Both the position numbers and the translations under genes were made by a program. Of a DNA stretch of 33,723 bases, positions 16,838 through 26,640 are shown one piece after another. Location: assembly GCA_947627125.1 (NCBI GenBank), contig CANQUY010000002.1:1-33723 (forward strand), read 5' to 3'. Numbering within the stretch: the first letter of the stretch is position 1; each line of letters begins with the position of its first letter. Source of the DNA: an uncultured Clostridia bacterium. GTDB taxonomy: Bacteria; Bacillota; Clostridia; Christensenellales; Borkfalkiaceae. A model generated the notes under the pieces. It was not told the origin of the DNA. It did not search any database and saw only the letters and a list, made by a program, of their open reading frames with translations.

Positions 16838-19800
16838 AGGTATCCTCCTTTTTGCGTTTGCCGCGCATCAGAAGGACGCCGCCGAGAACGCAAACGGTAG
16901 CCAGGAACACTCCCGCGCCGCCGAGGCCGATGACGCCGCCGCAGCCGCCCGAATTACCGCCCGCCTGTCCCTCGTCGATGTGAAGGGTCAGCGTGATCTC
17001 ATCGCCCACTTTCCCCTCTGCGGAAGCGACGACCGTAAAGGTGTAATCGCCCGCCTTGGAGGGAGTACCTGAGATGACGCCGTTTTCGGAGAGCGTAAGT
17101 CCCTCGGGCAGAGCACTGCCCGCTTTCAACGTGTAAGAGATCTCACCCGCTCCCTGCGCCGTATCGACGCGGGCCGAGTAGCTCTCTCCCGTCCTTCCGT
17201 TCTGAAGCGTCGTTTCATTGAATGAGAGTCCGATCGTCAGGGTAAACTGTGCTTCAACGGGTTCGGTGAAGGGGGATGTCGCAATGACGGTAAAGGTATA
17301 ATCGGTCACTGCCTCGCGGGGTGTCCCCGTGATATAGCCGCCCGAAGTGAGCGTGAGGCCGTTGGGAAGTTTGCTCTCCTCGGAGAGCGCGTAAGTCACT
17401 TTGCCCTGCGTTTCGGCAGCGGGAAGTTTTTGCATATACGAAACGCCGAGTTTTCCGCCCGCAAGCGCACCGCCCGTAAAAGTCATTTCGTAGAAAACGT
17501 TGAGCTTGAACGGGAGCGTGACGCTTGGATATCCGCTTGCGCTCGCCGTGACGGAGAAAGCATAGTTCTCACAAACGGATGTCGGTGTTCCCGTGATCGT
17601 GCCGTCGGCATTCAGCGTCAATCCTGCGGGGAGCTTGCTTCCGCTCGCAAGCGCATAGGTGCAGGTGGGAAGCGCGCCGGTTGCGTTGGGGTTCACTACT
17701 TTTGCGCCTGCGACAGTGAGATTCGCAGCCTTGTTTACATAGATCGTGCCTAAATTTTCTTCCGCCTCATAGACGATGGCGCCGTTATAGCCGACGACAC
17801 TGATCGTAAACTCTGCTGTTCTTGAATAATCGTCGTATGTTGCCTTTACCTTGAAACGGAAGCTGTTGATCTCTTCTGTCGGGATACCGGAGATCTCACC
17901 CTGTTCGGAGAGCGTGAGCCCTTCGGGAAGTCTGCTCCCCTCCGCAATGGTATATTTGATCTCGGAATCGTCAATGTCGGGATAAAAGACGTCCGACAGC
18001 TTTGCATTTGCAACATTTGCCGTATAGGGCATTCCTGTGACAGCTCTCTCGAGAAGTCCGCCCGTGAAGGTCTGGATGGGTGTATGCTCGCCCTGCGGCA
18101 TGCTGTTGAGTGCGTTGGAATGCGCCTGCGCATAGAGCAAGTTATGCACTGCGTTGCGCAGACAGGTGATCGTCGTTGCGCTATCCTTATTGTAGTTGAG
18201 ATTTGCCCAACCGAGCGCAAGGGTGCCGCCCGCGCGGATCATTTGGTCCGCATTGGAGAGGTTGGAAGTGTCGCCGAGGTAGCTGTCCGTGACAACGGTG
18301 CCCTTAAAGCCCCATTCGTTGCGGAGAACTTCGGTAAGGAGTTCATAGCTACCGCCTGCCCACGTCGTGCCGATACGGTTGAGCGAGGACATAATGCCAA
18401 GCGCACCGCCCTCCTTCACACACACCTCAAACGACTTGAAGTAGAGTTCGCGCATCGACTGCTCATTTGCCCATGTGATGAGGCCGCAGCGGTTATTCTC
18501 GGAGTTGTTGAGCGCAAAGTGCTTGCAATAGACGAGAAGGCCTTTCTCTTGCGTACCCTTGACGGTATTTGCAGAGATCATGCCTGCGAGGAAGCCGTCC
18601 TCGGAATAGTACTGCGCATTCCGTCCGCCGAACTGCGAGCGGTGAAGGTTGACAGCGGGTGCATACCATGCGCCGATCTGATCGTTCCAGCCCCAAAGAG
18701 CATCTTCGCCGATCATCTTACCGTAGCGGTAAGCGAGATCGGTATTCCATGTCGAGGCAAGGAGCGCGGGGGTACCAAAGTGATAGTGGGTATCCTGTGC
18801 GCCGCCTTGCGGGACGAAATGGTTGACGTCGTCACAGTTCGTCATCGCCTTTACGCCGTATTCGGGGAAATCCTTGCCCGAGACATAGCTCCCTTTCGTG
18901 ACAAGTTCGATGAGCTGGTTGACGGAGAACTGATCGAGATATTGATCCCACTTGGGATCGTCAAAGTCAAGCCCGCGGAGATCCTCAAGTTTAATGCCGT
19001 TTCTGGCATTCGTCGTGGGCATCTCTTCCGTATAGTAAGGTTCACTCTTGTCCGCTTCAGGGTCGCGGGTCTGCTGCCCGTCCGTGACGAGCCATTCTTT
19101 CAGGCCGTTGATCACGTCCTCGGAAGCGGTGAGTTTGTAGTTGAATTTCGGCCAAGTCCCCTCCCAATCGCTACGGGAGAGATACTTCTGTCCGAGGTCG
19201 TCCGTGATATAATCGCTGACGTCATCAAAACGGTTCTCGACCTTGTTTCCCGTCGCCTCGTCTGTCTCATACTGAATGCCATTATCGAGCACATATGTGA
19301 CGGTTTCGATGGTTTCATGGGCATTCTTCATGAGCTTTACGACATAGTCGCCCGCATCGAGTTCATAGCCCTTGAAGCCGTTTTGGTTGGCGTCCGAATA
19401 GTCGTAAGAGGCCATGCTCTGCACGCTGAAGGAGAGCGTGAGTGTCTCCTCTTCGGCGGGTTCGAGCAGCTTTGTCTTTGCGAAAGCCGCGAGGACGACA
19501 TGTGCCTTTTCGACCTGACCGTTCTTGTATGGAGCGGTGTAGTAGACCTGTACGACGTCCTTGCCCGCGACGGAACCCGTGTTCTTGACTTTCACCTTGA
19601 GGGTGATCGTCCCGTCCTTTGTCAGAGTGCTGTTGCCGACGGGTTCCGCCGAAACGAGCGTCTGTTCAAAGGTCGTGTAACTCAGGCCGTACCCGAGCGG
19701 ATAGACGACGTGTGCGTCGTACCAACTATCCCAATTTGTTGTCGTCGTGCCGTGAATGTAGTCTTTGGACTTCCCCGCACTGCCGCCGCTTCCGTTCGGA

Positions 19801-20963
19801 AGAGCTTCATAGCTCGAGGCATCGAGATATTGTGCCTTTTCGGCCTCCGTCGCACTCGTATAAGAGGAATTCCCTTCAGTAAGTCCCCTCGTCTCCCAAT
19901 AACGGTAACCGACATAGATACCTTCATTATAGGTGACATAGTTGTTGACATATCCGCCGCCGCCAAGTCCCTCAGAACTCGGAAGATTTGCGTATTGGTT
20001 CCCCTTTTGGGAAGGGTTGACCTCCATAAGGTAGTTGCCAAAGTTCTGCCATGTGGGATCGAGTTTGAAGTCTCTTGCCCACGTATCCGTCGTGCGGCCG
20101 CTCGGGCTGATCTCCCCTTTCAGGATCTGGGCAACAGGTGAAGTGTTGTAGGGATCAGATATAAAGAATGCTGCCTTGATATTTTTTTGATAGGCATAGT
20201 GGCCGGGGTCATCCAAAAAGCCTGTTTCCATTGAGGACGGCGTGTGCAGAAGGACGATGACTTTTTCAAAGTTCTCTGCGCACATCTTTAAAAGATCTGT
20301 CTCGTTCTGGTCAAGCTGAAGATAGTGGTCATCTTTTGCCCTTGCGCCCGGAACAAGCTGGTCGGATTTATCCGTCCACTTTCCGTAACTCTCGCCGTCC
20401 CACATCATGGTGCGGGGATTGTCCCAACCTTCACGGCCCGCTCTGTAGAACACGACGATCGCGGCATCGTTGTAGTCCTTGAAAGAATCCTTGATATTCT
20501 GCGTATAGTTTTCGATCGGCGTTTCGCCCGTATTGAGACCTGCCGAAATCGCGTTGCCATAGCTCTGGGAATCTGCCCCTTTGCCGGAAAGATTACTGTC
20601 CGAATAAAAATTCGAAAGTATGTTGTTGACCTTGAATCCTGCTGCGCCGAACTCACCGGCATAGCTGTATCTTGCCGATGCCTTTCCGAAAATACTGACC
20701 TTGGAGCCCTCCGCAAGGGGCAGAGCGTTGTCCTCATTCTTGAGAAGGACCGCCCCTTCCGCCGTGATCTCCTTATCGAGATCCGTGGCGGCCGCGCTCA
20801 ACTCCTTTCTCGTGTCATATTCCGAAACATAGACATTTGGCTTGAGCGTTGCCGCCGCCGAGGCGGATACCCGTGAAGTCACGGGTATCACGATGCTGAG
20901 CGCCATTGCGCCCATCAGCGCAAAGGCCATCAATGGTTTTGTTTTAAAATTCTTGTTCGCCAA
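16812..20963 (-). CDS. Surface-anchored glycoside hydrolase family 3 protein with inverted domain order and four putative-Ig (He_PIG-like) repeats
   Basis: ~1383 aa from TTG at 20963 with AGGAGG 6 nt upstream; GH3 motifs YAPAVNLHRSQFGGRNAQYYSEDG, GFKGTVVTDS; four repeats of LP(E/A/N)GLTL...G.I(S/T)G(I/T)P...; C-terminal TM and basic tail. Confidence 0.9.
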   Translation of the reverse strand: MANKNFKTKPLMAFALMGAMALSIVIPVTSRVSASAAATLKPNVYVSEYDTRKELSAAATDLDKEITAEGAVLLKNEDNALPLAEGSKVSIFGKASARYSYAGEFGAAGFKVNNILSNFYSDSNLSGKGADSQSYGNAISAGLNTGETPIENYTQNIKDSFKDYNDAAIVVFYRAGREGWDNPRTMMWDGESYGKWTDKSDQLVPGARAKDDHYLQLDQNETDLLKMCAENFEKVIVLLHTPSSMETGFLDDPGHYAYQKNIKAAFFISDPYNTSPVAQILKGEISPSGRTTDTWARDFKLDPTWQNFGNYLMEVNPSQKGNQYANLPSSEGLGGGGYVNNYVTYNEGIYVGYRYWETRGLTEGNSSYTSATEAEKAQYLDASSYEALPNGSGGSAGKSKDYIHGTTTTNWDSWYDAHVVYPLGYGLSYTTFEQTLVSAEPVGNSTLTKDGTITLKVKVKNTGSVAGKDVVQVYYTAPYKNGQVEKAHVVLAAFAKTKLLEPAEEETLTLSFSVQSMASYDYSDANQNGFKGYELDAGDYVVKLMKNAHETIETVTYVLDNGIQYETDEATGNKVENRFDDVSDYITDDLGQKYLSRSDWEGTWPKFNYKLTASEDVINGLKEWLVTDGQQTRDPEADKSEPYYTEEMPTTNARNGIKLEDLRGLDFDDPKWDQYLDQFSVNQLIELVTKGSYVSGKDFPEYGVKAMTNCDDVNHFVPQGGAQDTHYHFGTPALLASTWNTDLAYRYGKMIGEDALWGWNDQIGAWYAPAVNLHRSQFGGRNAQYYSEDGFLAGMISANTVKGTQEKGLLVYCKHFALNNSENNRCGLITWANEQSMRELYFKSFEVCVKEGGALGIMSSLNRIGTTWAGGSYELLTEVLRNEWGFKGTVVTDSYLGDTSNLSNADQMIRAGGTLALGWANLNYNKDSATTITCLRNAVHNLLYAQAHSNALNSMPQGEHTPIQTFTGGLLERAVTGMPYTANVANAKLSDVFYPDIDDSEIKYTIAEGSRLPEGLTLSEQGEISGIPTEEINSFRFKVKATYDDYSRTAEFTISVVGYNGAIVYEAEENLGTIYVNKAANLTVAGAKVVNPNATGALPTCTYALASGSKLPAGLTLNADGTITGTPTSVCENYAFSVTASASGYPSVTLPFKLNVFYEMTFTGGALAGGKLGVSYMQKLPAAETQGKVTYALSEESKLPNGLTLTSGGYITGTPREAVTDYTFTVIATSPFTEPVEAQFTLTIGLSFNETTLQNGRTGESYSARVDTAQGAGEISYTLKAGSALPEGLTLSENGVISGTPSKAGDYTFTVVASAEGKVGDEITLTLHIDEGQAGGNSGGCGGVIGLGGAGVFLATVCVLGGVLLMRGKRKKEDTSRVDNEEK

Positions 20964-20964
20964 A

Positions 20965-22911
20965 TCACACCTCCTCATAACCGAAAGCATTGGTGTATGC
21001 AAACTGCAAGATAACACCGATCGCATGTGAGCTGTCCTTGGCATCGAACTGGGCCACTCTCACAAAGATATAATAGTACTCATTCTCTTCTCTTTCGAAT
21101 GTCAGAACGAAAGGAATGACCTCGCCGATCTCTTTGATATTGAGTTCTGCCTTTGCAACCTGTCCTGCAGTGGGATCCTCGGGATCCGTCGAAATGATGA
21201 CCTCAAGATACTGCTTGGGTTCCTCGTATGCATTGACGCGGTTGATGCAGTTGCCGTAAATGGTGAGCGTAGGATTTTCCGCATCGTAGTCGGGAAGATT
21301 GTTGATGTTGAGGACCATGTGTCTGGCGGAAGGATCGTCGCTCCATTTCGTCGCATAGCTTCCGAAAATGAACACGCCCTGATCGCCGAGCACGGTATAC
21401 TCGGGGCCGTATGACTCGGAAGGATTCTGCCACGTTGCACCGGTCGCACGGTAGCTGATGTCCACGGGTTCAGAGCCCTCTGCCGCCATGACCTGAGGAT
21501 CTCCGTTCGGATAGAGCTCAGACGCAACACCGAATACCATGTCGATCTTGACCTCTTCGGAGCCGTTATTCTCACGGAGAGCCCAACCCATCCAAGGGCT
21601 GCTGAGACCGATATTGACAGGGAAGTATTTTACGACGACCGAATTGGGAGCGACCTCGATCACGCCCGACGTGGACGCCATGAGGCAATAGGAAGCAAAG
21701 ACCTCGAGCTTCAAGGTCTGGGTATCGCTGTGATTCTTGAAAATGACCTTGCCCATGGCGCGGCTGTTAGGTGTCTTGAGATTGGATCCCTGAATGTTTT
21801 CTTCGCCATAGCCCTGCCAAGCGCTCTGGGAAGCAGGGATCGTTACGGTATATCCGGAAAGTCCCTGAAGGTCGGCGTCGCCGTTTCCGTCGGTGATTTT
21901 TGTCGTTGTGCAGCCTTTGCTGTTTGCATTATCTGCCGTCCAGACTGACGTGGAGAAGGATGAGTACACTGCGGTGTAGCTCGTTTCCTCTTCATCGCCC
22001 ATGGTGAAGGTGTATTCGTCGATTCCCATTTCACCAACTCTGTTGTTGAGATAACGATAATCCCAACCGACGAACGCTCTGCCCGATTCGGGAGTCGCCT
22101 TGATCGTGATCTGCGTACCGAATTTGAAATTATAGTTGGTGATCTTCGTCTCGTTGTTTTCAAATTCATCGGAAGCATAACCGCCTGCGGTCCCCTGCGG
22201 ATCGGAAACTTCACCCGCCTTCGTCACCGTCGCGCCGACGAGGGTAAGAGGATACAGCGTATCGGTGAAATTCGCCGTCGCCGTCACGTTGCTCGCGGGC
22301 ATCGTAAAGGTATAGCCATTGAGCGCAACGTCATCGTTGTCGAACGTCCATTCCGTGAGCGTCTTATGCGCGGGGGCGGTCGCCTCGAGGGTGACTTGCG
22401 TGCCCGCTTCCGCCTTTGTGATCGTTTCGCCGTCCGCATTCTTCGCAACGCCGTCCACGACCGTGATGGTATACTGCGTTTTGGGTCTGTCGTCCTCGAC
22501 GGATAGGATAAATTCCGCCGACTTCTTCCCCGTATCCGCCTTGATCACCGTTTCGCCCGCGCCATTGAGGGTCACGGTGGCCTTTGTCTTGTCGCCCTCT
22601 ACCGTGGCAACGTCGTGCTCGGTGCTTGTCCATGTGAGCGTGTATGAGGCGCCCTCGTCCGCCGTAACGACGGGGACGATCTCGAACGTGCCCTTGGTAA
22701 GGTTCATCGAAAGAAGCCCCTCAACGGCAGCATTGTTGTAGTTGAGTGCGACCGATTTTACCTCGGGTGTGACCGTACTCTGGTTCCCCGACCCGCCATC
22801 GTCAGGCTTCCCGCCGTCGTCTTGCTTTCCGCCGCAGCCCGCCACCGCGCATACGCCCAGCGCCATGACCGCGCTCAGGATAAGCGCCAAAAATTTGTTT
22901 CTTCCTGTCAT
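20965..22911 (-). CDS. Large lipoprotein with Ig-like / InlB-type repeat-like regions
   Basis: Lipobox AVAGC; Big2-like region (VTPEVKSVALNYNNAAVEG...); TEWTFDNDDVALNGYTFTMPASNVTATANF and AFVGWDYR...EYTFTMGDEEETSYTAVY resemble Listeria-Bacteroides repeats; uncharacterised C-terminal half. Confidence 0.75.
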   Translation of the reverse strand: MTGRNKFLALILSAVMALGVCAVAGCGGKQDDGGKPDDGGSGNQSTVTPEVKSVALNYNNAAVEGLLSMNLTKGTFEIVPVVTADEGASYTLTWTSTEHDVATVEGDKTKATVTLNGAGETVIKADTGKKSAEFILSVEDDRPKTQYTITVVDGVAKNADGETITKAEAGTQVTLEATAPAHKTLTEWTFDNDDVALNGYTFTMPASNVTATANFTDTLYPLTLVGATVTKAGEVSDPQGTAGGYASDEFENNETKITNYNFKFGTQITIKATPESGRAFVGWDYRYLNNRVGEMGIDEYTFTMGDEEETSYTAVYSSFSTSVWTADNANSKGCTTTKITDGNGDADLQGLSGYTVTIPASQSAWQGYGEENIQGSNLKTPNSRAMGKVIFKNHSDTQTLKLEVFASYCLMASTSGVIEVAPNSVVVKYFPVNIGLSSPWMGWALRENNGSEEVKIDMVFGVASELYPNGDPQVMAAEGSEPVDISYRATGATWQNPSESYGPEYTVLGDQGVFIFGSYATKWSDDPSARHMVLNINNLPDYDAENPTLTIYGNCINRVNAYEEPKQYLEVIISTDPEDPTAGQVAKAELNIKEIGEVIPFVLTFEREENEYYYIFVRVAQFDAKDSSHAIGVILQFAYTNAFGYEEV

Positions 22912-22967
22912 AAATTTCCCTCCGTTTTGTTGATTTTGACAGAATTCAGGAAAATTCTATCATCTGC

Positions 22968-22996
22968 CTTATACCATACCTGAAAATAGATTTCAA
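22968..22996 (-). promoter_or_regulatory. Promoter of the lipoprotein/GH3 operon
   Basis: Minus strand TTGAAA (22996-22991), 17-bp spacer, TATAAG (22973-22968). Confidence 0.65.
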
Positions 22997-23003
22997 CAAA
23001 AAT

Positions 23004-23035
23004 GGCTCAATCTTGCAAAAAAGCGGCTCAAACTT
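23004..23035 (-). promoter_or_regulatory. Putative LytTR-type response-regulator operator (direct repeats)
   Basis: Plus strand ggctcaatctt (23004-23014) and ggctcaaactt (23025-23035), 21 bp apart, 7 bp upstream of the -35. Confidence 0.55.
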
Positions 23036-23116
23036 ATAAAATTCAATCTTTTTAGCGGGAAAGATGAAATTTTCTTGCAACAAAAAAAGCGGCTGCCGCC
23101 GCTATGCTTCGATCTG

Positions 23117-24442
23117 TCATTTTCTTTTCGGAAAGAGAATGATCTGCAGACGGAAAACATTGTCCTCCGTTTCGATCTGCATCGAGCCGTCGTACTGCTC
23201 GCAGATATACTGGATACTTTTGAGCCCAAATCCGTGGTTGATGCGGTCGGACTTGGTCGTCTGCGGCAAGCCCTTTTCTCCGCGCACGAGGGCGTCGGAA
23301 AAATAATTGCTCTCACGGATCGAAAGCATCTCCCCCACCGGCTTCACATGCAGATCGATGATCCTCTGCGGCGGAGGGAGTTTTAAAACGGCTTCGATCG
23401 CATTGTCTACAATGTTGCCGAAGAGCGCGTAGATATCTTCGTCACGGATATATTTCAGGCTCTCGCCGTCAACGATGTAGTTGAAATTGATCTGCTGTTT
23501 ATTGCAGAGCAAACTTTTTTCGATGAGGATCACGTCGAGCGACTCGTTTCCCGTCTTGACCACCGCGTCGTAGATGGAGATCCTGTCCTCGAGTTCACGC
23601 AAAATCTTCGGATCGACCGTCCCGTCCTTCCCGAGGCTGCGGATCTGGTGCTTGATATCGTGGCACTTCATATTGATGATCTCGATATTTTCTTTGGAGA
23701 TCTCGTACTGCGATCTTGTCTTTTCCCACATCTGTTGCATAAAGTCAAACGTCGTTTCGATTTTCCGTCTTATCGCAACCTCAAACTGCAGATAGAGGGA
23801 AATAATACAGCAAAGAACGCAGTACAGCCCTATGATGATGACATAAAGTTTCCCGTCTTGAAGAGGATTGAGCACGATAATGGAGTTCAACAGAATGTCG
23901 ACAATGAGGATAAAGATCGAAAAGATGAAAATGAACGTCTTTTTTACGTCGATACTCTCTTTCGGGGCGAGCTTGGTGGAAAAGAACATGTAACAGAGAA
24001 AGTAGGAAACGACGTAGACGATCATGTATACGGCAAAGACGAAGAGATTGGGAAAGGTCTGCAAAAAGTCTGTCTGGCCGTAAAAGCCCGCCGAATCCGT
24101 TGCGTTCATCAGCGTGAGCAAAATGTTATAGATCTCATAGCTCATATGTTGCGTCGTATAACCCGCAAAACAACAAAAGATCACGGTGAACCAGCTCTCG
24201 CGGAAGAGGAATTTTGCGACGAGCACGGTAAAGAGAAAGATCAGGAGGAACGTGAGCGCAAAGAGAAAAGGATTGTCGGGAAGAACGGGAAAGAGCCACG
24301 CGAATAAAAAACAGGCAGAGAGCCCCACGATCAATCTGAGCAGAAAAAGCGACCGCCTCCTGAATCTGTAGATATACATACTCTCCGCCGCAAGCAGTTC
24401 GAAAACGAAGAGAAATGATTTGTAAAATTCAAATTGAGTCAT
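23117..24442 (-). CDS. AgrC-like GHKL sensor histidine kinase
   Basis: Six or so N-terminal TM helices; HDIKHQIRSL; N-box NIVDNAIEAV; G-box NHGFGLKSIQYICEQYDG. Confidence 0.9.
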   Translation of the reverse strand: MTQFEFYKSFLFVFELLAAESMYIYRFRRRSLFLLRLIVGLSACFLFAWLFPVLPDNPFLFALTFLLIFLFTVLVAKFLFRESWFTVIFCCFAGYTTQHMSYEIYNILLTLMNATDSAGFYGQTDFLQTFPNLFVFAVYMIVYVVSYFLCYMFFSTKLAPKESIDVKKTFIFIFSIFILIVDILLNSIIVLNPLQDGKLYVIIIGLYCVLCCIISLYLQFEVAIRRKIETTFDFMQQMWEKTRSQYEISKENIEIINMKCHDIKHQIRSLGKDGTVDPKILRELEDRISIYDAVVKTGNESLDVILIEKSLLCNKQQINFNYIVDGESLKYIRDEDIYALFGNIVDNAIEAVLKLPPPQRIIDLHVKPVGEMLSIRESNYFSDALVRGEKGLPQTTKSDRINHGFGLKSIQYICEQYDGSMQIETEDNVFRLQIILFPKRK

Positions 24443-24443
24443 A

Positions 24444-25172
24444 TCAGAGGTTCAGGCCGAGATATCGGTTGAGTTCGATGACAAACTCTTTCTTGCGGGG
24501 GTGGGAAATGGCGACCTCGTCCGTCTTGTCGGAATTTCTTCCATAGGAAACAAAGACAGAGAACCCGTTTATCCCCACGACGTAGCGCAAGTTTACAAGG
24601 CAGTAATTATTGCACTTTGAAAAGTGGTTTTTGATCAGAAGCGGCTCGAGTTTTTTCAGCGTGCCCCTCACCTCGAAGTCGCGCTCCGTCGTGTGATAGA
24701 TGAGTCTGTGCTTGAGGACTTCTACATAGCGGATCGTCTTGACGGCGATAAACTTGACGACGCCGTCGTCCTTTACCGATACCACGTCGCGATCCTGCCG
24801 CAGATCCTTTTTCCGTACGCGGTCGAGCTTGATCGCGAGATCGAAGTAAGATACGGGCTTTACCATAAAGTCGTCCGCATTGACCTCGTAACCGTTGATG
24901 GCATACTGCCGCATGTTCGTCACAAAGATGAGAGAAACGGTATCGTCCACCTCACGGAGTTTTCTCGCGGCGTCCATCCCGTTCATTCCCGGCATGTCGA
25001 TATCCAATAAAACAAGATCGTAACGGTTGGTATACTGCGTCAAAAACTGCACGGGATCGCCGAACCAATCGGCGTTTATTTCAATTCCGCGTTCTTTGGC
25101 ATAGCTGGCAAGGAGTAGCTTCAGCGCTTCTGCGATGCTTTTTTCATCGTCAACAATAGCAATATTCAGCAT
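24444..25172 (-). CDS. LytTR-family response regulator
   Basis: MLNIAIVDDEKSIAEALKLLL...LVLLDIDMPGMNGMDAARKLRE; C-terminal LytTR-like IRYVEVLKHRLIYHTTERDFEVRGTLKKLEPLL...FSKCNNYCLVNLRYV. Start at 25172 with AGGAAAT SD. Confidence 0.92.
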   Translation of the reverse strand: MLNIAIVDDEKSIAEALKLLLASYAKERGIEINADWFGDPVQFLTQYTNRYDLVLLDIDMPGMNGMDAARKLREVDDTVSLIFVTNMRQYAINGYEVNADDFMVKPVSYFDLAIKLDRVRKKDLRQDRDVVSVKDDGVVKFIAVKTIRYVEVLKHRLIYHTTERDFEVRGTLKKLEPLLIKNHFSKCNNYCLVNLRYVVGINGFSVFVSYGRNSDKTDEVAISHPRKKEFVIELNRYLGLNL

Positions 25173-25203
25173 GATTTCCTCGCTTTTTTGAAAAATCTTT
25201 TTC

Positions 25204-25232
25204 ATTGTACAACAAAGAATTTTCTTTGTCAA
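25204..25232 (-). promoter_or_regulatory. Promoter of the two-component operon
   Basis: Minus strand TTGACA (25232-25227), 17 bp, TACAAT (25209-25204). Confidence 0.8.
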
Positions 25233-25475
25233 GGCTCAGATTTTGAAAAATTCTTTCACTATTTTTGGATTTTATGAAAAAATTGTGCACATTTTCAATT
25301 TTTATTCCCTATTATAAGGGCTCTGCGCAGTACGGAGAAAAAAATATTTTTCTATGATGACACGGCACTCGGTCCACCAAAAAAAGGACGGCAAAACTGC
25401 GTGTAAAGCGGCGGGTCCCTCATTCCGAGCCCCGCAAGGGGCGAAAGAATCCCGCTATAAAGACGGAAGTCCATC

Positions 25476-25542
25476 GGCGGCGTCATGCTGAGAACGAGAG
25501 TGCTACACAGTCTACGGAAACCAAACCGAAGCATCTCGCCGC
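25476..25542 (+). repeat. Solo left arm (L10) of family A
   Basis: Precedes the six-unit tandem array. Confidence 0.88.
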
Positions 25543-25565
25543 ATGCTTTATGAACTTTCGCCGTA

Positions 25566-26538
25566 GCGGCGTCATGCTGAGATTGGGAGTGCAACGCAGT
25601 CTACGGAAGCCAAACCGAAGCATCTCGCCGCATGCTTTACGAATCTCCGCCGCGAGATTCTTCGGGTCAAGTCCTTTGACTTCGTTCCTGCTCCGTTTCT
25701 CAGAATGACGCGGCGGCCTTGCTCCCGTCGGCGGCGTCATGCTGAGAACGGGAGTACAACGCAGTCCAGAGAAGTTATACCGAAGCATCTCGCCGCATGC
25801 TTTACGAATCTCCGCCGCGAGATTCTTCGGGTCAAGTCCTTTGACTTCGTTCCTGCTCCGTTTCTCAGAATGACGCGGCGGCACTGCTCAATTGGCGGCG
25901 TCATGCTGAGAACGAGAGCACAACGCAGTTTACGGAAGCCAAACCGAAGCATCTCGCCGCACACATTACGGACATTCGCCGCGAGATTCTTCGGGTTAGA
26001 TTATCGGACTTCGTTCCTGCTCCCCTTCTCAGAATGACGCGGCGGCTCTGCTCCGTTGGCGGCGTCATGCTGAGAACGGGAGTGCAACGCAGTCTACAGA
26101 AACCAAACCGAAGCATCTCGCCGCACACATTACGGACCTTCGCCGCGAGATTCTTCGGGTCAAGTCCTTTGACTTCGTTCCTGCTCCCCTTCTCAGAATG
26201 ACGCGGCGGCACTGCTCCCGTTGGCGGCGTCATGCTGAGAACGGGAGTACAACGCAGTCTACGGAAGCCAAACCGAAGCATCTCGCCGCATGCAAACACG
26301 GACAATCGCCGCGAGATTCTTCGGGTTAAGTCGTCGGACTTCGTTCCTGCTCCGTTTCTCAGAATGACGCGGCAGCCCTGCTCCATTGGCGGCGTCATGC
26401 TGAGAACGGAAGTTGTACGCAGTCTACAGAAACCAAACCGAAGCATCTCGCCGCACACATTACGGACATTCGCCGCGAGATTCTTCGGGTCAAGTCCTTT
26501 GACTTCGTTCCCGCTCCCCTTCTCAGAATGACGCGGCG
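25566..26538 (+). repeat. Tandem array of six full family A elements (A11-A16)
   Basis: L-arm starts at 25566, 25731, 25895, 26059, 26224, 26389: period 164-165 bp, about 14-bp spacers such as cactgctcccgttg. Confidence 0.95.
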
Positions 26539-26604
26539 GCACGGAGGCCTGTGGGCGGAGTGGGCCGCTCATGCTGCCCAACAACAATTTTTAACTTTAT
26601 AATA

Positions 26605-26634
26605 TTGACTTTCCGTGGAATTCTGTGATAAAAT
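26605..26634 (+). promoter_or_regulatory. Putative promoter abutting the 26641 start codon
   Basis: TTGACT (26605-26610), 18 bp, TAAAAT (26629-26634); ATG at 26641. Confidence 0.55.
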
Positions 26635-26640
26635 GTAAAT

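Noticed and set aside
18084-20141. 685-aa plus-strand ORF antisense to GH3
   Set aside because: Shadow ORF; the minus strand carries clear GH3 motifs.
25476-26538. CRISPR array
   Set aside because: Repeat unit is about 150 bp with short, similar spacers, and the same unit is dispersed elsewhere; no Cas genes.
25483-26587. Track ORFs 25483-25884, 25901-26587, 25705-26037 and 26232-26531 as proteins
   Set aside because: They are translations of the tandem family A repeats (recurrent RHSEKGSRNEVKGLDPKNLAA / MLRFGFRRLRCTPVLSMTP strings); frames persist only because the repeat period (164-165) and stem composition allow it.
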